From: Ruegeria sediminis | GTDB taxonomy: Bacteria > Pseudomonadota > Alphaproteobacteria > Rhodobacterales > Rhodobacteraceae | DNA length: 64,000 bases | Direction: 5' to 3' | NCBI RefSeq assembly: GCF_005938215.1 | Contig: NZ_VCPD01000002.1 | Span: forward strand, 620,001 to 684,000 | Shown here: positions 25,913-34,219 of the stretch, piece after piece | Position numbering within the stretch: position 1 is the stretch's first letter | Layout: each line of letters starts with the position of its first letter | Notes under the pieces: model-generated | The model's database searches: none | The model's input: only the letters and a program-made list of their open reading frames with translations | Told to the model about the DNA's origin: nothing | Position numbers and translations under genes: made by a program

Positions 25913-26482
25913 CTAGAGTGCCTCGCCCTCGATCCGGGGCTTCAGCCGATTCACGGCATTGGTTACTTCCTCGTGATGGGGATGTATAGACAGCGCCCGG
26001 GAATAGGCCGCGTAGGCCTGTTCCGGGCGGCCAAGCGCCTCGAAGATCAGCCCCAGCCCAAAGATCGCCTCGTACTGGCTGGGGTTGAGCGCCAGCGCGC
26101 GCTCGAGATCGGCAAGCGCCAAGCCATAGCGCTCCTGCCCGAAAAAGGCCGAGGCCCGTGCGTGCCAACCCTCGGCGAATTCGGGTGCATGGTCCGTGAG
26201 GGCCGTCAGATGTTCGATCGCCGTTTCGACATCTCCGACGTCCAGAGCTTCGCGCCCCCGCGCGAGCAGCAGATCGGCCGAGGCCGAGCCGGATTTCATC
26301 CAGATTGCCTGCAGTTCCCGGTCGATCCTCAAGGCCTGCGGCGGGTCTGCCTGCGACAGTTGATCCAGCAAGGTCGCTTCGTCCCCGGAAATCGTCTCTT
26401 CCGCCACACCGCTTCCGGAAAACGTGACTATGAACGCGACTGCCGCGACGATACCTTTGAGATTGGGGTATGCAATGCTCAT
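25913..26482 (-). CDS. Exported TPR-repeat protein
   Basis: 189 residues from the chosen start MSIAYPNLKGIVAAVAFIV, which gives a signal peptide cleaved near SGSGVA-EE; an upstream ATG at 26521 would add 13 polar residues. Three to four TPR units follow (SADLLLARGREALDVGDVET, PEFAEGWHARASAFFGQERY, PSQYEAIFGLGLIFEALGRP, EQAYAAYSRALSIHP). It likely acts as a periplasmic scaffold; its partner is unknown. It is divergent from the SCP2 gene and upstream of the helicase gene. Confidence 0.78.
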   Translation of the reverse strand: MSIAYPNLKGIVAAVAFIVTFSGSGVAEETISGDEATLLDQLSQADPPQALRIDRELQAIWMKSGSASADLLLARGREALDVGDVETAIEHLTALTDHAPEFAEGWHARASAFFGQERYGLALADLERALALNPSQYEAIFGLGLIFEALGRPEQAYAAYSRALSIHPHHEEVTNAVNRLKPRIEGEAL

Positions 26483-26551
26483 AACAATGGTCACTGTAGC
26501 GTAGCGTTGGTCGATGTCCAATCACGGCGCTGAAACAACATGAGGAATACC

Positions 26552-26842
26552 ATGAGTGACATTCTGGAACAGGCCGCGGCCGCTCTGAACGAAAAGCTGG
26601 CGGGCGGCGGATTCGACTCCTCGGCCAAGTTCGCGATTGCCGATCACGGCTCCATCGTGCTGGACGCCGGCGGAGCGCGCGTCAGCGACGAGGATACCGA
26701 CGTGACCCTGAGCGCCGATGCCGAGACTTTCGAACAGATCCTCAGCGGAGAGTTGAACCCCACCGGCGCCTTCATGTCCGGCAAGCTGAGCGTGGATGGC
26801 GACATGGGTGTTGCGATGAAGCTTGCATCGGTGCTGGCCTGA
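26552..26842 (+). CDS. SCP2 sterol-carrier-domain protein
   Basis: 96 residues covering a single SCP2 domain: DSSAKFAIADHGSIVLD, VTLSADAETFEQILSGELNPTGAFMSGKLSVDGDMGVAMKL (in pieces). Such proteins hold lipid or acyl ligands in a hydrophobic tunnel. The second ATG (26552) is preferred because GAGGA lies just before it. The stop overlaps the start of the following lysophospholipase gene (TGATG), implying translational coupling and a shared role in lipid handling. Confidence 0.88.
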   Translation: MSDILEQAAAALNEKLAGGGFDSSAKFAIADHGSIVLDAGGARVSDEDTDVTLSADAETFEQILSGELNPTGAFMSGKLSVDGDMGVAMKLASVLA

Positions 26843-27810
26843 TGACCCTGACGCCGGCCCCATTCTTTGAAGACGTGGCCGGCGGCCCCGCCGGTGGCGC
26901 GGCCCATTGGGTGCAGACCTCGGACGGTATCCGCATACGCGCGGGACACTGGCTTCCCACCGGTGCGGCAAGCGGCACGGTGATGGTGTTTCCGGGCCGC
27001 ACGGAATACGTCGAGAAATACGGCGATGCCGCGCGCGAATTCGTCGGGCGCGGGTTCGCCGTTCTTGCCGTCGACTGGCGCGGACAAGGGCTGGCGCAGC
27101 GGTTGCTGCCCGACCCGCGCATCGGCCATGTCGACGCGTTCACGGACTATCAACGGGATGTTTCCGCGGTTCTTGACCTGGCGACGGAACTGGACCTGCC
27201 GAAACCGTGGTTTGTCGTCGGTCACTCCATGGGCGGCGCCATCGGGCAGCGCGCCGCGATGGAGCGGGACTGTTTCAGCGCCAGCGCCTTCACCGGACCG
27301 ATGTGGGGGATATTCTTCTCGTCCCTCATGAAGCCCCTCAGCCAGATCACCGCCTATTGGGGGCCGCGCTTCGGGTTGGGCCACAAGACCCCGCCGACCA
27401 CGTCGCTGGAAAGCTACGTCGCCTCGCAGCCGTTCGAGGGCAATGTCCTGACCCGGGACCCGGACATGTTCCGCATGATGAAGGATCAACTGGCCGCCCA
27501 TCCCGAACTGGCGCTGGGGGCTCCTTCCACGCTGTGGCTGCGCGAGGCGCTGGACGAATGCAAGTACCTCATGGCGCAGCCCGCCCCGAACATTCCCTGC
27601 CTGACCTTCCTCGGCGGTCATGAGCAGATCGTGGACCGCAAGGCGATCCGCAAGCGTATGGAGGACTGGCCCAATGGTACGCTGGTGGAAATACCTGACG
27701 GCGAACACGAGGTACTGATGGAAGGCCCCGACGTTCGCGGCCCGGTCTACGAACGGATCGCCGAACTGTTTTCGGCAAACCTGCCGAACAACGCGCGCCG
27801 CACCGCCTGA
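26842..27810 (+). CDS. pldB: Alpha/beta hydrolase, lysophospholipase type
   Basis: 322 residues. Serine-hydrolase fold with the nucleophile elbow GHSMGG (about residue 131), an acidic residue near FLGGHEQIVDRKA and the histidine in PDGEHEVLME. The N-terminal FPGRTEYVEKYGDAAREFVGRGFAVLAVDWRGQG (in pieces, residues 51-86) is typical of the PldB/monoacylglycerol lipase group. It has no signal peptide. Its ATG overlaps the SCP2 stop by one base, so the pair probably handles membrane-lipid breakdown products. Confidence 0.87.
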   Translation: MTLTPAPFFEDVAGGPAGGAAHWVQTSDGIRIRAGHWLPTGAASGTVMVFPGRTEYVEKYGDAAREFVGRGFAVLAVDWRGQGLAQRLLPDPRIGHVDAFTDYQRDVSAVLDLATELDLPKPWFVVGHSMGGAIGQRAAMERDCFSASAFTGPMWGIFFSSLMKPLSQITAYWGPRFGLGHKTPPTTSLESYVASQPFEGNVLTRDPDMFRMMKDQLAAHPELALGAPSTLWLREALDECKYLMAQPAPNIPCLTFLGGHEQIVDRKAIRKRMEDWPNGTLVEIPDGEHEVLMEGPDVRGPVYERIAELFSANLPNNARRTA

Positions 27811-27900
27811 GCGCCGGCGCCCGTCGAAGGACCGTTGATTGCTTGTGATCGCGTGGTCCCGCGCATAGATGTGGGCAAACGCAGCTTCATGAGGTGTTCG

Positions 27901-29721
27901 ATGATCCGTCTTCCCTTTCCTGTACGCGATGCCAACACGCGCGGCGGCGCCCGCGACCTGGGTGACCTCCCCGAATGGGATCTAACCGATCTCTACACCT
28001 CCAAGGACGCCCCGGAACTGGCGCGGGACCTGCAGTGGCTCCAAGCGGAATGCGCCGGTTTTGCAGCGGACTACGAGGGAAAGCTGGCCGATCTGGACGC
28101 TGACGGCCTGTTGAACTGCGTGAAGCGCAACGAAAGGATCAACACCGTCGCCGGGCGCATCATGTCCTTCGCCGGGCTGCGCTACTATCAGCTGACCACC
28201 GATGCCGAGCGGGCGAAATTCCTGTCGGACATGCAGGAAAAGATCACCAATTTCACCACTCCGCTGGTCTTCTTCACCCTGGAACTGAACCGGATCGAAG
28301 ACGACGCTCTCAAGGCGCTTTTCGCCGCCAATGCCGAGCTCGCCCGCTATGAACCGGTGTTCCGCCGCATCCGGGCGATGAAGCCTTATCAGTTGTCCGA
28401 CGAACTGGAAAAGTTCCTGCACGATCTGGGCGTCGTCGGCGACGCGTGGGAACGTCTGTTCGACGAGACCATCGCCGGACTGAGCTTTGTCGTCGATGGC
28501 GACGAGTTGAACATCGAAGGCACCCTGAACCTGCTGACCGACAAGGACCGTGCGAAGCGCGAAGAGGCGGCACGAGAGCTGGCAAGCGTGTTCCAGAGCA
28601 ATATCAAGACCTTCGCCCGTGTTCACAACACGCAGGCCAAGGAAAAGGAGGTCGTGGACCGTTGGCGCAAGATGCCGACCGCGCAGACCGGCCGCCACCT
28701 GTCGAACGACGTCGAGCCGGAAGTGGTCGAAGCCCTGCGCAAGGCGGTCGTGGCTGCCTATCCCAAGCTCAGCCACCGCTACTACGAGTTGAAGCGGAAG
28801 TGGCTGGGCCTAGACAAGATGCAGGTCTGGGACCGCAACGCGCCGCTGCCGATGGAGGATACCCGCATCGTCGACTGGGACGAAGCCCGGAAAACGGTCA
28901 TGGACGCCTACAACGCCTTCGATCCCCGCATGGGCGAGATCGCGGCGCCCTTCTTTTCAAAGGGATGGATCGATGCCGCCGTGAAGCCGGGCAAGGCGCC
29001 CGGCGCCTTTTCGCATCCGACCGTGACCGAGGTTCATCCCTACGTCATGCTTAACTATCTGGGCAAGCCGCGCGACGTGATGACCCTGGCGCATGAACTG
29101 GGTCACGGCGTGCATCAGGTGCTGGCCGCAGATCAGGGAGAGATGCTGGCCTCGACCCCGCTGACGCTGGCCGAGACCGCCTCGGTTTTCGGCGAGATGC
29201 TGACCTTCCGCAAAATGCTCGACACCGCAAGGACGCCGGAACAGCGCAAGGTGCTGCTGGCGGGCAAGGTCGAGGACATGATCAACACCGTGGTCCGTCA
29301 GATCGCGTTCTACGACTTCGAATGCAAGCTGCACGCCGCACGGCGCGAAGGAGAACTGACGCCCGAGGACATCAACGCATTGTGGATGAGCGTCCAGGCC
29401 GAAAGCCTTGGTCCGGCGTTTGAATTCATGGATGGGTACGAAACCTTCTGGGCCTATATCCCCCATTTCGTCCACTCGCCCTTCTACGTCTACGCCTATG
29501 CCTTCGGCGACGGGCTGGTGAACGCGCTCTACTCCGTCTACGAAAGCGGTGCCGAAGGGTTCGAGGACAAGTATTTCGAGATGCTCAAGGCAGGCGGATC
29601 CAAGCATCACAAGGAATTGCTCGCTCCCTTCGGCCTTGACGCCAGCGACCCGAAATTCTGGGACAAGGGGCTGTCGATGATCTCGGGCTTGATCGACGAG
29701 CTTGAGGCGATGGAGGAATAA
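27901..29721 (+). CDS. pepF: Oligoendopeptidase F (M3 metallopeptidase)
   Basis: 606 residues. Zinc site HELGH (about residue 397) with the third ligand Glu in LAETASVFGEM about 28 residues later. The N-terminal helical domain has the PEWDLTDLYTS start typical of the family, and FVHSPFYVYAYAFGDGLVNALY is a conserved substrate-tunnel segment. It is a cytoplasmic enzyme that degrades peptides of about 7-17 residues. The ATG at 27901 follows GAGG; an ATG 12 nt earlier is also possible. The following 78-residue gene starts 9 nt after it. Confidence 0.93.
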   Translation: MIRLPFPVRDANTRGGARDLGDLPEWDLTDLYTSKDAPELARDLQWLQAECAGFAADYEGKLADLDADGLLNCVKRNERINTVAGRIMSFAGLRYYQLTTDAERAKFLSDMQEKITNFTTPLVFFTLELNRIEDDALKALFAANAELARYEPVFRRIRAMKPYQLSDELEKFLHDLGVVGDAWERLFDETIAGLSFVVDGDELNIEGTLNLLTDKDRAKREEAARELASVFQSNIKTFARVHNTQAKEKEVVDRWRKMPTAQTGRHLSNDVEPEVVEALRKAVVAAYPKLSHRYYELKRKWLGLDKMQVWDRNAPLPMEDTRIVDWDEARKTVMDAYNAFDPRMGEIAAPFFSKGWIDAAVKPGKAPGAFSHPTVTEVHPYVMLNYLGKPRDVMTLAHELGHGVHQVLAADQGEMLASTPLTLAETASVFGEMLTFRKMLDTARTPEQRKVLLAGKVEDMINTVVRQIAFYDFECKLHAARREGELTPEDINALWMSVQAESLGPAFEFMDGYETFWAYIPHFVHSPFYVYAYAFGDGLVNALYSVYESGAEGFEDKYFEMLKAGGSKHHKELLAPFGLDASDPKFWDKGLSMISGLIDELEAMEE

Positions 29722-29730
29722 GCCGGCGCC

Positions 29731-29967
29731 ATGGCCGAAACGCCGAAACCGCAAAGCATCCGCGACCGCTTCCGGGGCTTCCTGAACCGGGTTCGGGCTC
29801 GGGTGCCGCGCGGGTTGCGGCTGGCACTGGGTCTGGTGCTGATCCTGGGCGGTACCTTGGGGTTCCTGCCCATCCTGGGGTTCTGGATGATCCCGCTGGG
29901 CGTCGCGGTCGCGGCGCTCGACATCCAGCTTTACAGGCGGTGGAAACGGCGCCAGAAACCTAAATAG
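29731..29967 (+). CDS. Small PGPGW-like membrane protein
   Basis: 78 residues: a basic amphipathic N-terminus, then a hydrophobic hairpin (GLRLALGLVLILGGTLGFLP / ILGFWMIPLGVAVAALD) and a basic tail RRWKRRQKPK. The Gly/Pro-rich turn with FWMIPLG resembles the short PGPGW transmembrane family. It begins 9 nt after pepF, so it is co-transcribed. The function is unknown. Confidence 0.72.
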   Translation: MAETPKPQSIRDRFRGFLNRVRARVPRGLRLALGLVLILGGTLGFLPILGFWMIPLGVAVAALDIQLYRRWKRRQKPK

Positions 29968-29982
29968 GTCCGACGCTTCACC

Positions 29983-30252
29983 CTATTTCAACTGGCTGTC
30001 CTTGGACCCGCGGCGATTGATGCCGGCGCGCGGCTTGACCGCCGCATCCCGGTCCTGCTGGCAATCGATGCAGAGCTTGACGCCGGGCAACGCCACGCGC
30101 CGCGCCTCGGGGATCGGTTCTTCGCATTCCGCGCAGTGGGTCAGGCTCTCTCCTACCGGGCGCTTCTGCGACTGCATCCGCGCCAGTTCGTCATTGATCG
30201 ACGCCTCGATCTGTTCACTTACCGCGCCATCGCGCGCCCAGCCGCCGGCCAT
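29983..30252 (-). CDS. DksA/TraR-type C4 zinc-finger protein
   Basis: 89 residues. An N-terminal helix (EQIEASINDELARM) is followed by the zinc finger CAECEEPIPEARRVALPGVKLCIDCQ (in two parts; four Cys at about 40, 43, 61 and 64). Short members such as YbiI lack the long coiled-coil that inserts into the RNA polymerase secondary channel, so a true DksA role is uncertain. It is convergent with the small membrane-protein gene (15-nt gap). Confidence 0.82.
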   Translation of the reverse strand: MAGGWARDGAVSEQIEASINDELARMQSQKRPVGESLTHCAECEEPIPEARRVALPGVKLCIDCQQDRDAAVKPRAGINRRGSKDSQLK

Positions 30253-30390
30253 GCCATTTCTCCTTCGCAGGCCATTCAGCTTACAGCGTCGGGAAAATCC
30301 TGCAAGTCGGCGGCCCGACGACGCAAAGTCAGCCTTCCCTCAACAAGAGCCGTGCGTACTCTACCGGCAACAAAATGCGGAGAGGCGAAC

Positions 30391-31569
30391 ATGCGAAGGA
30401 TTCTGAAATGGCTGTCCGGGCTGGTGCTGGCGGCTTTGATCGCCGGGGCGGTGATCTTCTTCGGTTTCCTTCCGGCCCATGTCGAGGACACCAGCAACAA
30501 CGTGATCGACCATGAACCCTACCCAGTATCGGACACCGCCGCGCAACTGCACGAAACGCTGATCGTGGGCGATCTGCACGCAGATCCTCTGCTCTGGAAC
30601 CGCGACCTGAACCAGCGCGGCGACCGCGGTCAGGTGGACATCCCGCGCCTGATCGAGGGCAATGTGGCGCTGCAGGTCTTCACTGCCGTGACCAAGTCTC
30701 CGGCGGGTCAGAACTATGACAGCAACGCCGCAGATGCTTTTGACAACATTACACTTCTGGCGATCGGGCAGCTCTGGCCGCTGCGCACCTGGGGCAGCCT
30801 TCGGGAACGCGCGATCTACCAGGCCGAGAAACTGCACGCCTTCGAGGCCGAGTCGGACGGCAAGCTCAAGATCATCAGGACGGCCGCGGATCTCGACATG
30901 GTTCTGGATGCCAAGGCGCGGGGCGAAAACGTGGTCGGCGGCATCCTCGGTATCGAGGGAGGCCATCCGCTGGAAGGCGATCTGGCCAATCTCGACCCGA
31001 TCTTCGACGCGGGCCACCGGGTTTTCGGGTTGCAGCATTTCTTCGACAACGAATTGGGCGGCTCTCTGCATGGCGAGGGCAATTCCGGCCTCACCGAGTT
31101 CGGGCGAGCGGTCGTCGCCGAACTGGCGAACCGGCCCGTTGTCATCGACCTCGCCCATTCCAGCCCGCAGGTCGCACGTGACGTGCTGGAACTCACCGAC
31201 GTTCCGCTGATCGTCAGCCACGGCGGTTTGCATGGTTACTGCCCGGTCAAACGAAATTTCCCGGACGATCTGATGCAGGACATCGCCGCGACCGGCGGCG
31301 TGATCGGCATGGGGTACTGGGCGGACGTGACCTGCGGCGACATTTCCCCCAATGGCATCGCCAAAATGATCAAGGCGGCCGTCGAAACCGTCGGCGAAGA
31401 TCACGTGGCGCTTGGATCGGACTATGACGGTTCGGTCGAGACCGCTTTCGACACTTCGGAGCTTGCCGCCTTGACCTCGGCCCTTTTGGACGAAGGTCTG
31501 AACGAATTGCAGATCCGCAAGGTCATGGGCGAAAACATGGTTCGCGTTTTCCGCGCCCGGCTCAACTGA
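30391..31569 (+). CDS. Membrane-anchored dipeptidase (M19 family)
   Basis: 392 residues. An N-terminal signal anchor (WLSGLVLAALIAGAVIFFGFL) is followed by the M19 metal centre: HxD in GDLHADPL, the bridging Glu in GIEGGHPLEGD, and His residues in IDLAHSS and SHGGLHGYC, plus LGSDYDG near the C-terminus. It should hydrolyse dipeptides, possibly D-containing wall dipeptides, on the periplasmic side. The ATG at 30391 has GGAGAGG upstream; the longer open frame has no such site. The repeat element lies just beyond its stop. Confidence 0.9.
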   Translation: MRRILKWLSGLVLAALIAGAVIFFGFLPAHVEDTSNNVIDHEPYPVSDTAAQLHETLIVGDLHADPLLWNRDLNQRGDRGQVDIPRLIEGNVALQVFTAVTKSPAGQNYDSNAADAFDNITLLAIGQLWPLRTWGSLRERAIYQAEKLHAFEAESDGKLKIIRTAADLDMVLDAKARGENVVGGILGIEGGHPLEGDLANLDPIFDAGHRVFGLQHFFDNELGGSLHGEGNSGLTEFGRAVVAELANRPVVIDLAHSSPQVARDVLELTDVPLIVSHGGLHGYCPVKRNFPDDLMQDIAATGGVIGMGYWADVTCGDISPNGIAKMIKAAVETVGEDHVALGSDYDGSVETAFDTSELAALTSALLDEGLNELQIRKVMGENMVRVFRARLN

Positions 31570-31574
31570 CCAGC

Positions 31575-31624
31575 CTTCATCTTTTTCCAAATACTCCGGG
31601 GAGCGCGAGGGGCTGGCCCCTCGC
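31575..31624 (-). repeat. Intergenic hairpin-plus-tract repeat, copy 2
   Basis: The second copy of the element at 782-829: the tract at 31575-31601 differs at only two adjacent bases (CC for TT), and the GC stem here is GCGAGGGGC/GCCCCTCGC at 31605-31624. Both copies read stem then tract on the minus strand. It lies 5 nt beyond the dipeptidase stop and beyond the rpoH terminator. Confidence 0.7.
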
Positions 31625-31636
31625 CCCCGACCTCGC

Positions 31637-31672
31637 AAAGGAAACCCCGCCCGGACCTAAGGCCGGACGGGG
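31637..31672 (-). terminator. Intrinsic terminator of rpoH
   Basis: On the minus strand a 10-bp stem with one mismatch, CCCCGTCCGG/CCGGGCGGGG, is followed by TTTCCTTTGC, starting 24 nt beyond the rpoH stop. Confidence 0.8.
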
Positions 31673-31695
31673 TCGTTCGGAAACCGGTTGCCGTA

Positions 31696-32592
31696 TCACA
31701 TAGTGGCCAGCATTCCCTTTTCGCGCGCCAGTTCGCGCATCTTCTTCTGCAGCTTCTCGAAGGCCCGCACCTCGATCTGACGGATCCGTTCGCGGCTCAC
31801 TTTGTATTGCGTGCTCAGATCCTCCAGCGTCACCGGCTGATCCATCAGGCGGCGCTGGGTCAGGATATCCTTTTCCCGGTCGTTGAGAACGTCCAGCGCC
31901 TCGGCCAGCAGTTCCCGCCGCGCTTCCAACTCGTCACGGGCTTCATAGTCGCTGGCCTGGTCTGCATCTTCGTCTTCCAGCCAGTCCTGCCACTGCATCG
32001 TGCCTTCGCCGTCCGAACCGACCGTGGCGTTCAGCGACGCGTCGCCTCCGGACATGCGGCGATTCATGCTGATCACATCATCTTCGGTCACGCCCAGATC
32101 CTCGGCGATCTGCTTGACGTTTTCGGGGCGCAGGTCGCCCTCTTCCAGTGCGCCGATGCGCGCCTTGGCCTTGCGCAGGTTGAAGAACAGCTTCTTCTGC
32201 GCCGAGGTCGTGCCCAGCTTGACCAGCGACCAGGACCGCAGAATGTATTCCTGGATCGAGGCGCGGATCCACCACATCGCGTAGGTGGCCAGACGGAATC
32301 CCTTTTCCGGATCGAACCGCTTGACCGCCTGCATCAGGCCCACATTGGCCTCCGAGATCACCTCGGCCTGCGGCAAGCCGTAGCCGCGGTATCCCATGGC
32401 GATCTTGGCCGCCAGACGCAGGTGCGACGTCACCATCTTGTGCGCAGCCTCTGTATCCTGCTCTTCGACCCAGCGTTTCGCCAGCATGTACTCTTCTTCC
32501 GGCTCGAGCAGAGGAAACTTGCGGATCTCCTGCATATAGCGGTTCAGACCGCCTTCCGGCGTCGGCGCAGGGAGATTTGCGTAATTTGCCAT
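31696..32592 (-). CDS. rpoH: RNA polymerase sigma-32 (heat-shock) factor
   Basis: 298 residues. Region 2 includes SHLRLAAKIAMGYRGYGLP, the core-binding EVISEANVGLMQAVKRFDP, and the -10 recognition ATYAMWWIRASIQEYI. The RpoH-specific box QKKLFFNLRKAKARI lies near residues 133-147, and region 4.2 ends VSRERIRQIEVRAFEKL. It directs transcription of chaperones and proteases. The Rhodobacterales often carry two RpoH paralogues; which one this is cannot be told here. The ATG at 32592 has CGGAGGGACACGGTAC upstream. The 146-nt upstream gap contains the small dyad TAACA-GTT-TGTTA (32673-32685). Confidence 0.95.
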   Translation of the reverse strand: MANYANLPAPTPEGGLNRYMQEIRKFPLLEPEEEYMLAKRWVEEQDTEAAHKMVTSHLRLAAKIAMGYRGYGLPQAEVISEANVGLMQAVKRFDPEKGFRLATYAMWWIRASIQEYILRSWSLVKLGTTSAQKKLFFNLRKAKARIGALEEGDLRPENVKQIAEDLGVTEDDVISMNRRMSGGDASLNATVGSDGEGTMQWQDWLEDEDADQASDYEARDELEARRELLAEALDVLNDREKDILTQRRLMDQPVTLEDLSTQYKVSRERIRQIEVRAFEKLQKKMRELAREKGMLATM

Positions 32593-32738
32593 GTACCGTG
32601 TCCCTCCGAGAAATGTTTAGCTCTTTAACATAGGATGTGGGTCATCCATGTTGCCCTTTCAAGACCACGGGGTAACAGTTTGTTATTAAGCTTCCATTAA
32701 GAAAAGATAAGAATGCGTTCATCACGCTGAATTGCACT

Positions 32739-33773
32739 TCATGACACCTGCGCGCGCAGCGCAGAAATCAGGTTCTCCATGTCTTCTGGCAGGGGCGCTT
32801 CGAACCGAAGTTTCTCACCACTGACCGGGTGTTCAAAGCCCAGAACCGCCGCGTGAAGCGCCTGCCGCGGGAAGCCGCGCACCGCCTCGGCCGCCTCCTC
32901 GCGTATTGACCGCGCTGGCAGCTTGCGCTTGCCGCCATAGACCGGATCTCCGACCAGCCCATGCCCGGCATGGGCCATGTGCACGCGGATCTGGTGCGTG
33001 CGCCCGGTTTCCAGCCAGCACTCGACAAGTGCAAGCACGGCCGGAGATCCAAAGGTCTCGACCACCCGGGCCCGCGTCACCGCATGGCGTCCGCCGTGAA
33101 ACAGCACCGCCTGTTTCTGGCGGTCGGTCTTGTGGCGGGCCAGTTGCGTGGTCAGGCGCAGGATGTTTCCGGGCTCAAAGCTTGCCCCCTTGACGCCGCG
33201 CAGACGCGGATCGTTCGCCTCGGGTACGCCAAAGCAGACCGCGCGGTAATACCGCTCGACGCTATGCGCCTCGAACTGAGCCGCCAGCCCCTGATGCGCT
33301 TTGTCGGATTTGGCGGCGACCAGCAAGCCGCTGGTGTCCTTGTCGATCCGGTGCACGATGCCGGGCCGCTTGACGCCTCCGACGCCGGACAGATCGTCGC
33401 CGCAATGATGCAGCAGGGCGTTGACCAAAGTCCCGCCGGGTGAGCCCGGTGCAGGGTGAACCACCATGCCCGCGGGCTTGTTGATGACGATCAGATCGTC
33501 GTCCTCGAAGACGACGTCCAATGGGATGTCCTCGGGCCCGATATGGCTGTCCTCGGCCTCTTCGACCGAAATGGAGATCCGCGCCCCCTCGACGACGCGC
33601 GCCTTGGCGTCCGTGACCACCGCGCCGTCGACCGACACCGAACCGTTCTCGATCAGGCGGGCCAACCGGGTCCGCGACAGGCTTTCCTCTTCTGGCACAT
33701 CGCGCGAAAGCGCCTTATCAAGGCGGGGCGGCGGAGCGGCCGCGATTTCGAATTCTACCAGGCGAGTGCCCAT
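32739..33773 (-). CDS. rluD: RluA-family 23S rRNA pseudouridine synthase (RluD-like)
   Basis: 344 residues. An N-terminal S4 domain (LDKALSRDVPEEESLSRTRLARLIENGSV, in pieces) precedes the catalytic domain with the essential Asp in HRIDKDTSGLLV (about residue 147), INKPAGMVVHPAPG and the GRTHQIRVHMAHAGHGLVGDP motif. RluD modifies helix 69 of 23S rRNA at U1911, U1915 and U1917; the exact target is inferred. The ATG at 33773 overlaps the ATG of the divergent DUF6476 gene within one CATG. Confidence 0.9.
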   Translation of the reverse strand: MGTRLVEFEIAAAPPPRLDKALSRDVPEEESLSRTRLARLIENGSVSVDGAVVTDAKARVVEGARISISVEEAEDSHIGPEDIPLDVVFEDDDLIVINKPAGMVVHPAPGSPGGTLVNALLHHCGDDLSGVGGVKRPGIVHRIDKDTSGLLVAAKSDKAHQGLAAQFEAHSVERYYRAVCFGVPEANDPRLRGVKGASFEPGNILRLTTQLARHKTDRQKQAVLFHGGRHAVTRARVVETFGSPAVLALVECWLETGRTHQIRVHMAHAGHGLVGDPVYGGKRKLPARSIREEAAEAVRGFPRQALHAAVLGFEHPVSGEKLRFEAPLPEDMENLISALRAQVS

Positions 33774-34074
33774 GACTGTCCCTTCCGAACCCCAAGAACC
33801 GCAGGAAACGCCGCAGTTGAGACTGCTCAGGCGGATGGTCATGGCCCTGACCGCGGTGATGATTGGCGGCGTTCTAGTGACATTCGCACTGATTGTCATC
33901 CGTCTGTCGGACCGCACCCCCACCTTGCCCGACCAGATCGAATTGCCCGACGGCGCCCGCGCACAGGCCCTGACCATCGGCAACAACTGGTACGCCGTCG
34001 TCACCGACGACCAACGCATCCTGATCTTCGACAAGACAACGGGGCGGTTGAGGCAGGAGGTTGCGGTAGAGTGA
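33772..34074 (+). CDS. DUF6476-like small membrane protein
   Basis: 100 residues: a Pro/Glu/Gln-rich N-terminus, one membrane segment (MVMALTAVMIGGVLVTFALIVI, about residues 22-43), then a short periplasmic beta-rich tail (TIGNNWYAVVTDDQRILIFD, TGRLRQEVAVE). The tail looks like a single beta-propeller-like repeat. It is found mainly in Rhodobacterales as far as I recall, and the function is unknown. It is back to back with rluD with overlapping start codons, which leaves no intergenic promoter space. Confidence 0.72.
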   Translation: MTVPSEPQEPQETPQLRLLRRMVMALTAVMIGGVLVTFALIVIRLSDRTPTLPDQIELPDGARAQALTIGNNWYAVVTDDQRILIFDKTTGRLRQEVAVE

Positions 34075-34219
34075 CACTGCGATGTCATACTGGTCTAGGT
34101 CATGCTACGCATGCCGCGTGCGCGAACAAGGCACTTTGAGCATTTAGTGCTTTGTTCGTGCGAGATAAATAAATGGAACGACTACAAAGATTTGACCCCT
34201 CAAGATTAGGTGAAATGAA

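Noticed and set aside
32593-32738. A sigma-32 promoter upstream of rpoH (CTTGAAA near 32660)
   Set aside because: No -10 element of the expected CCCCAT type lies at 13-15 nt spacing, so autoregulation could not be supported.
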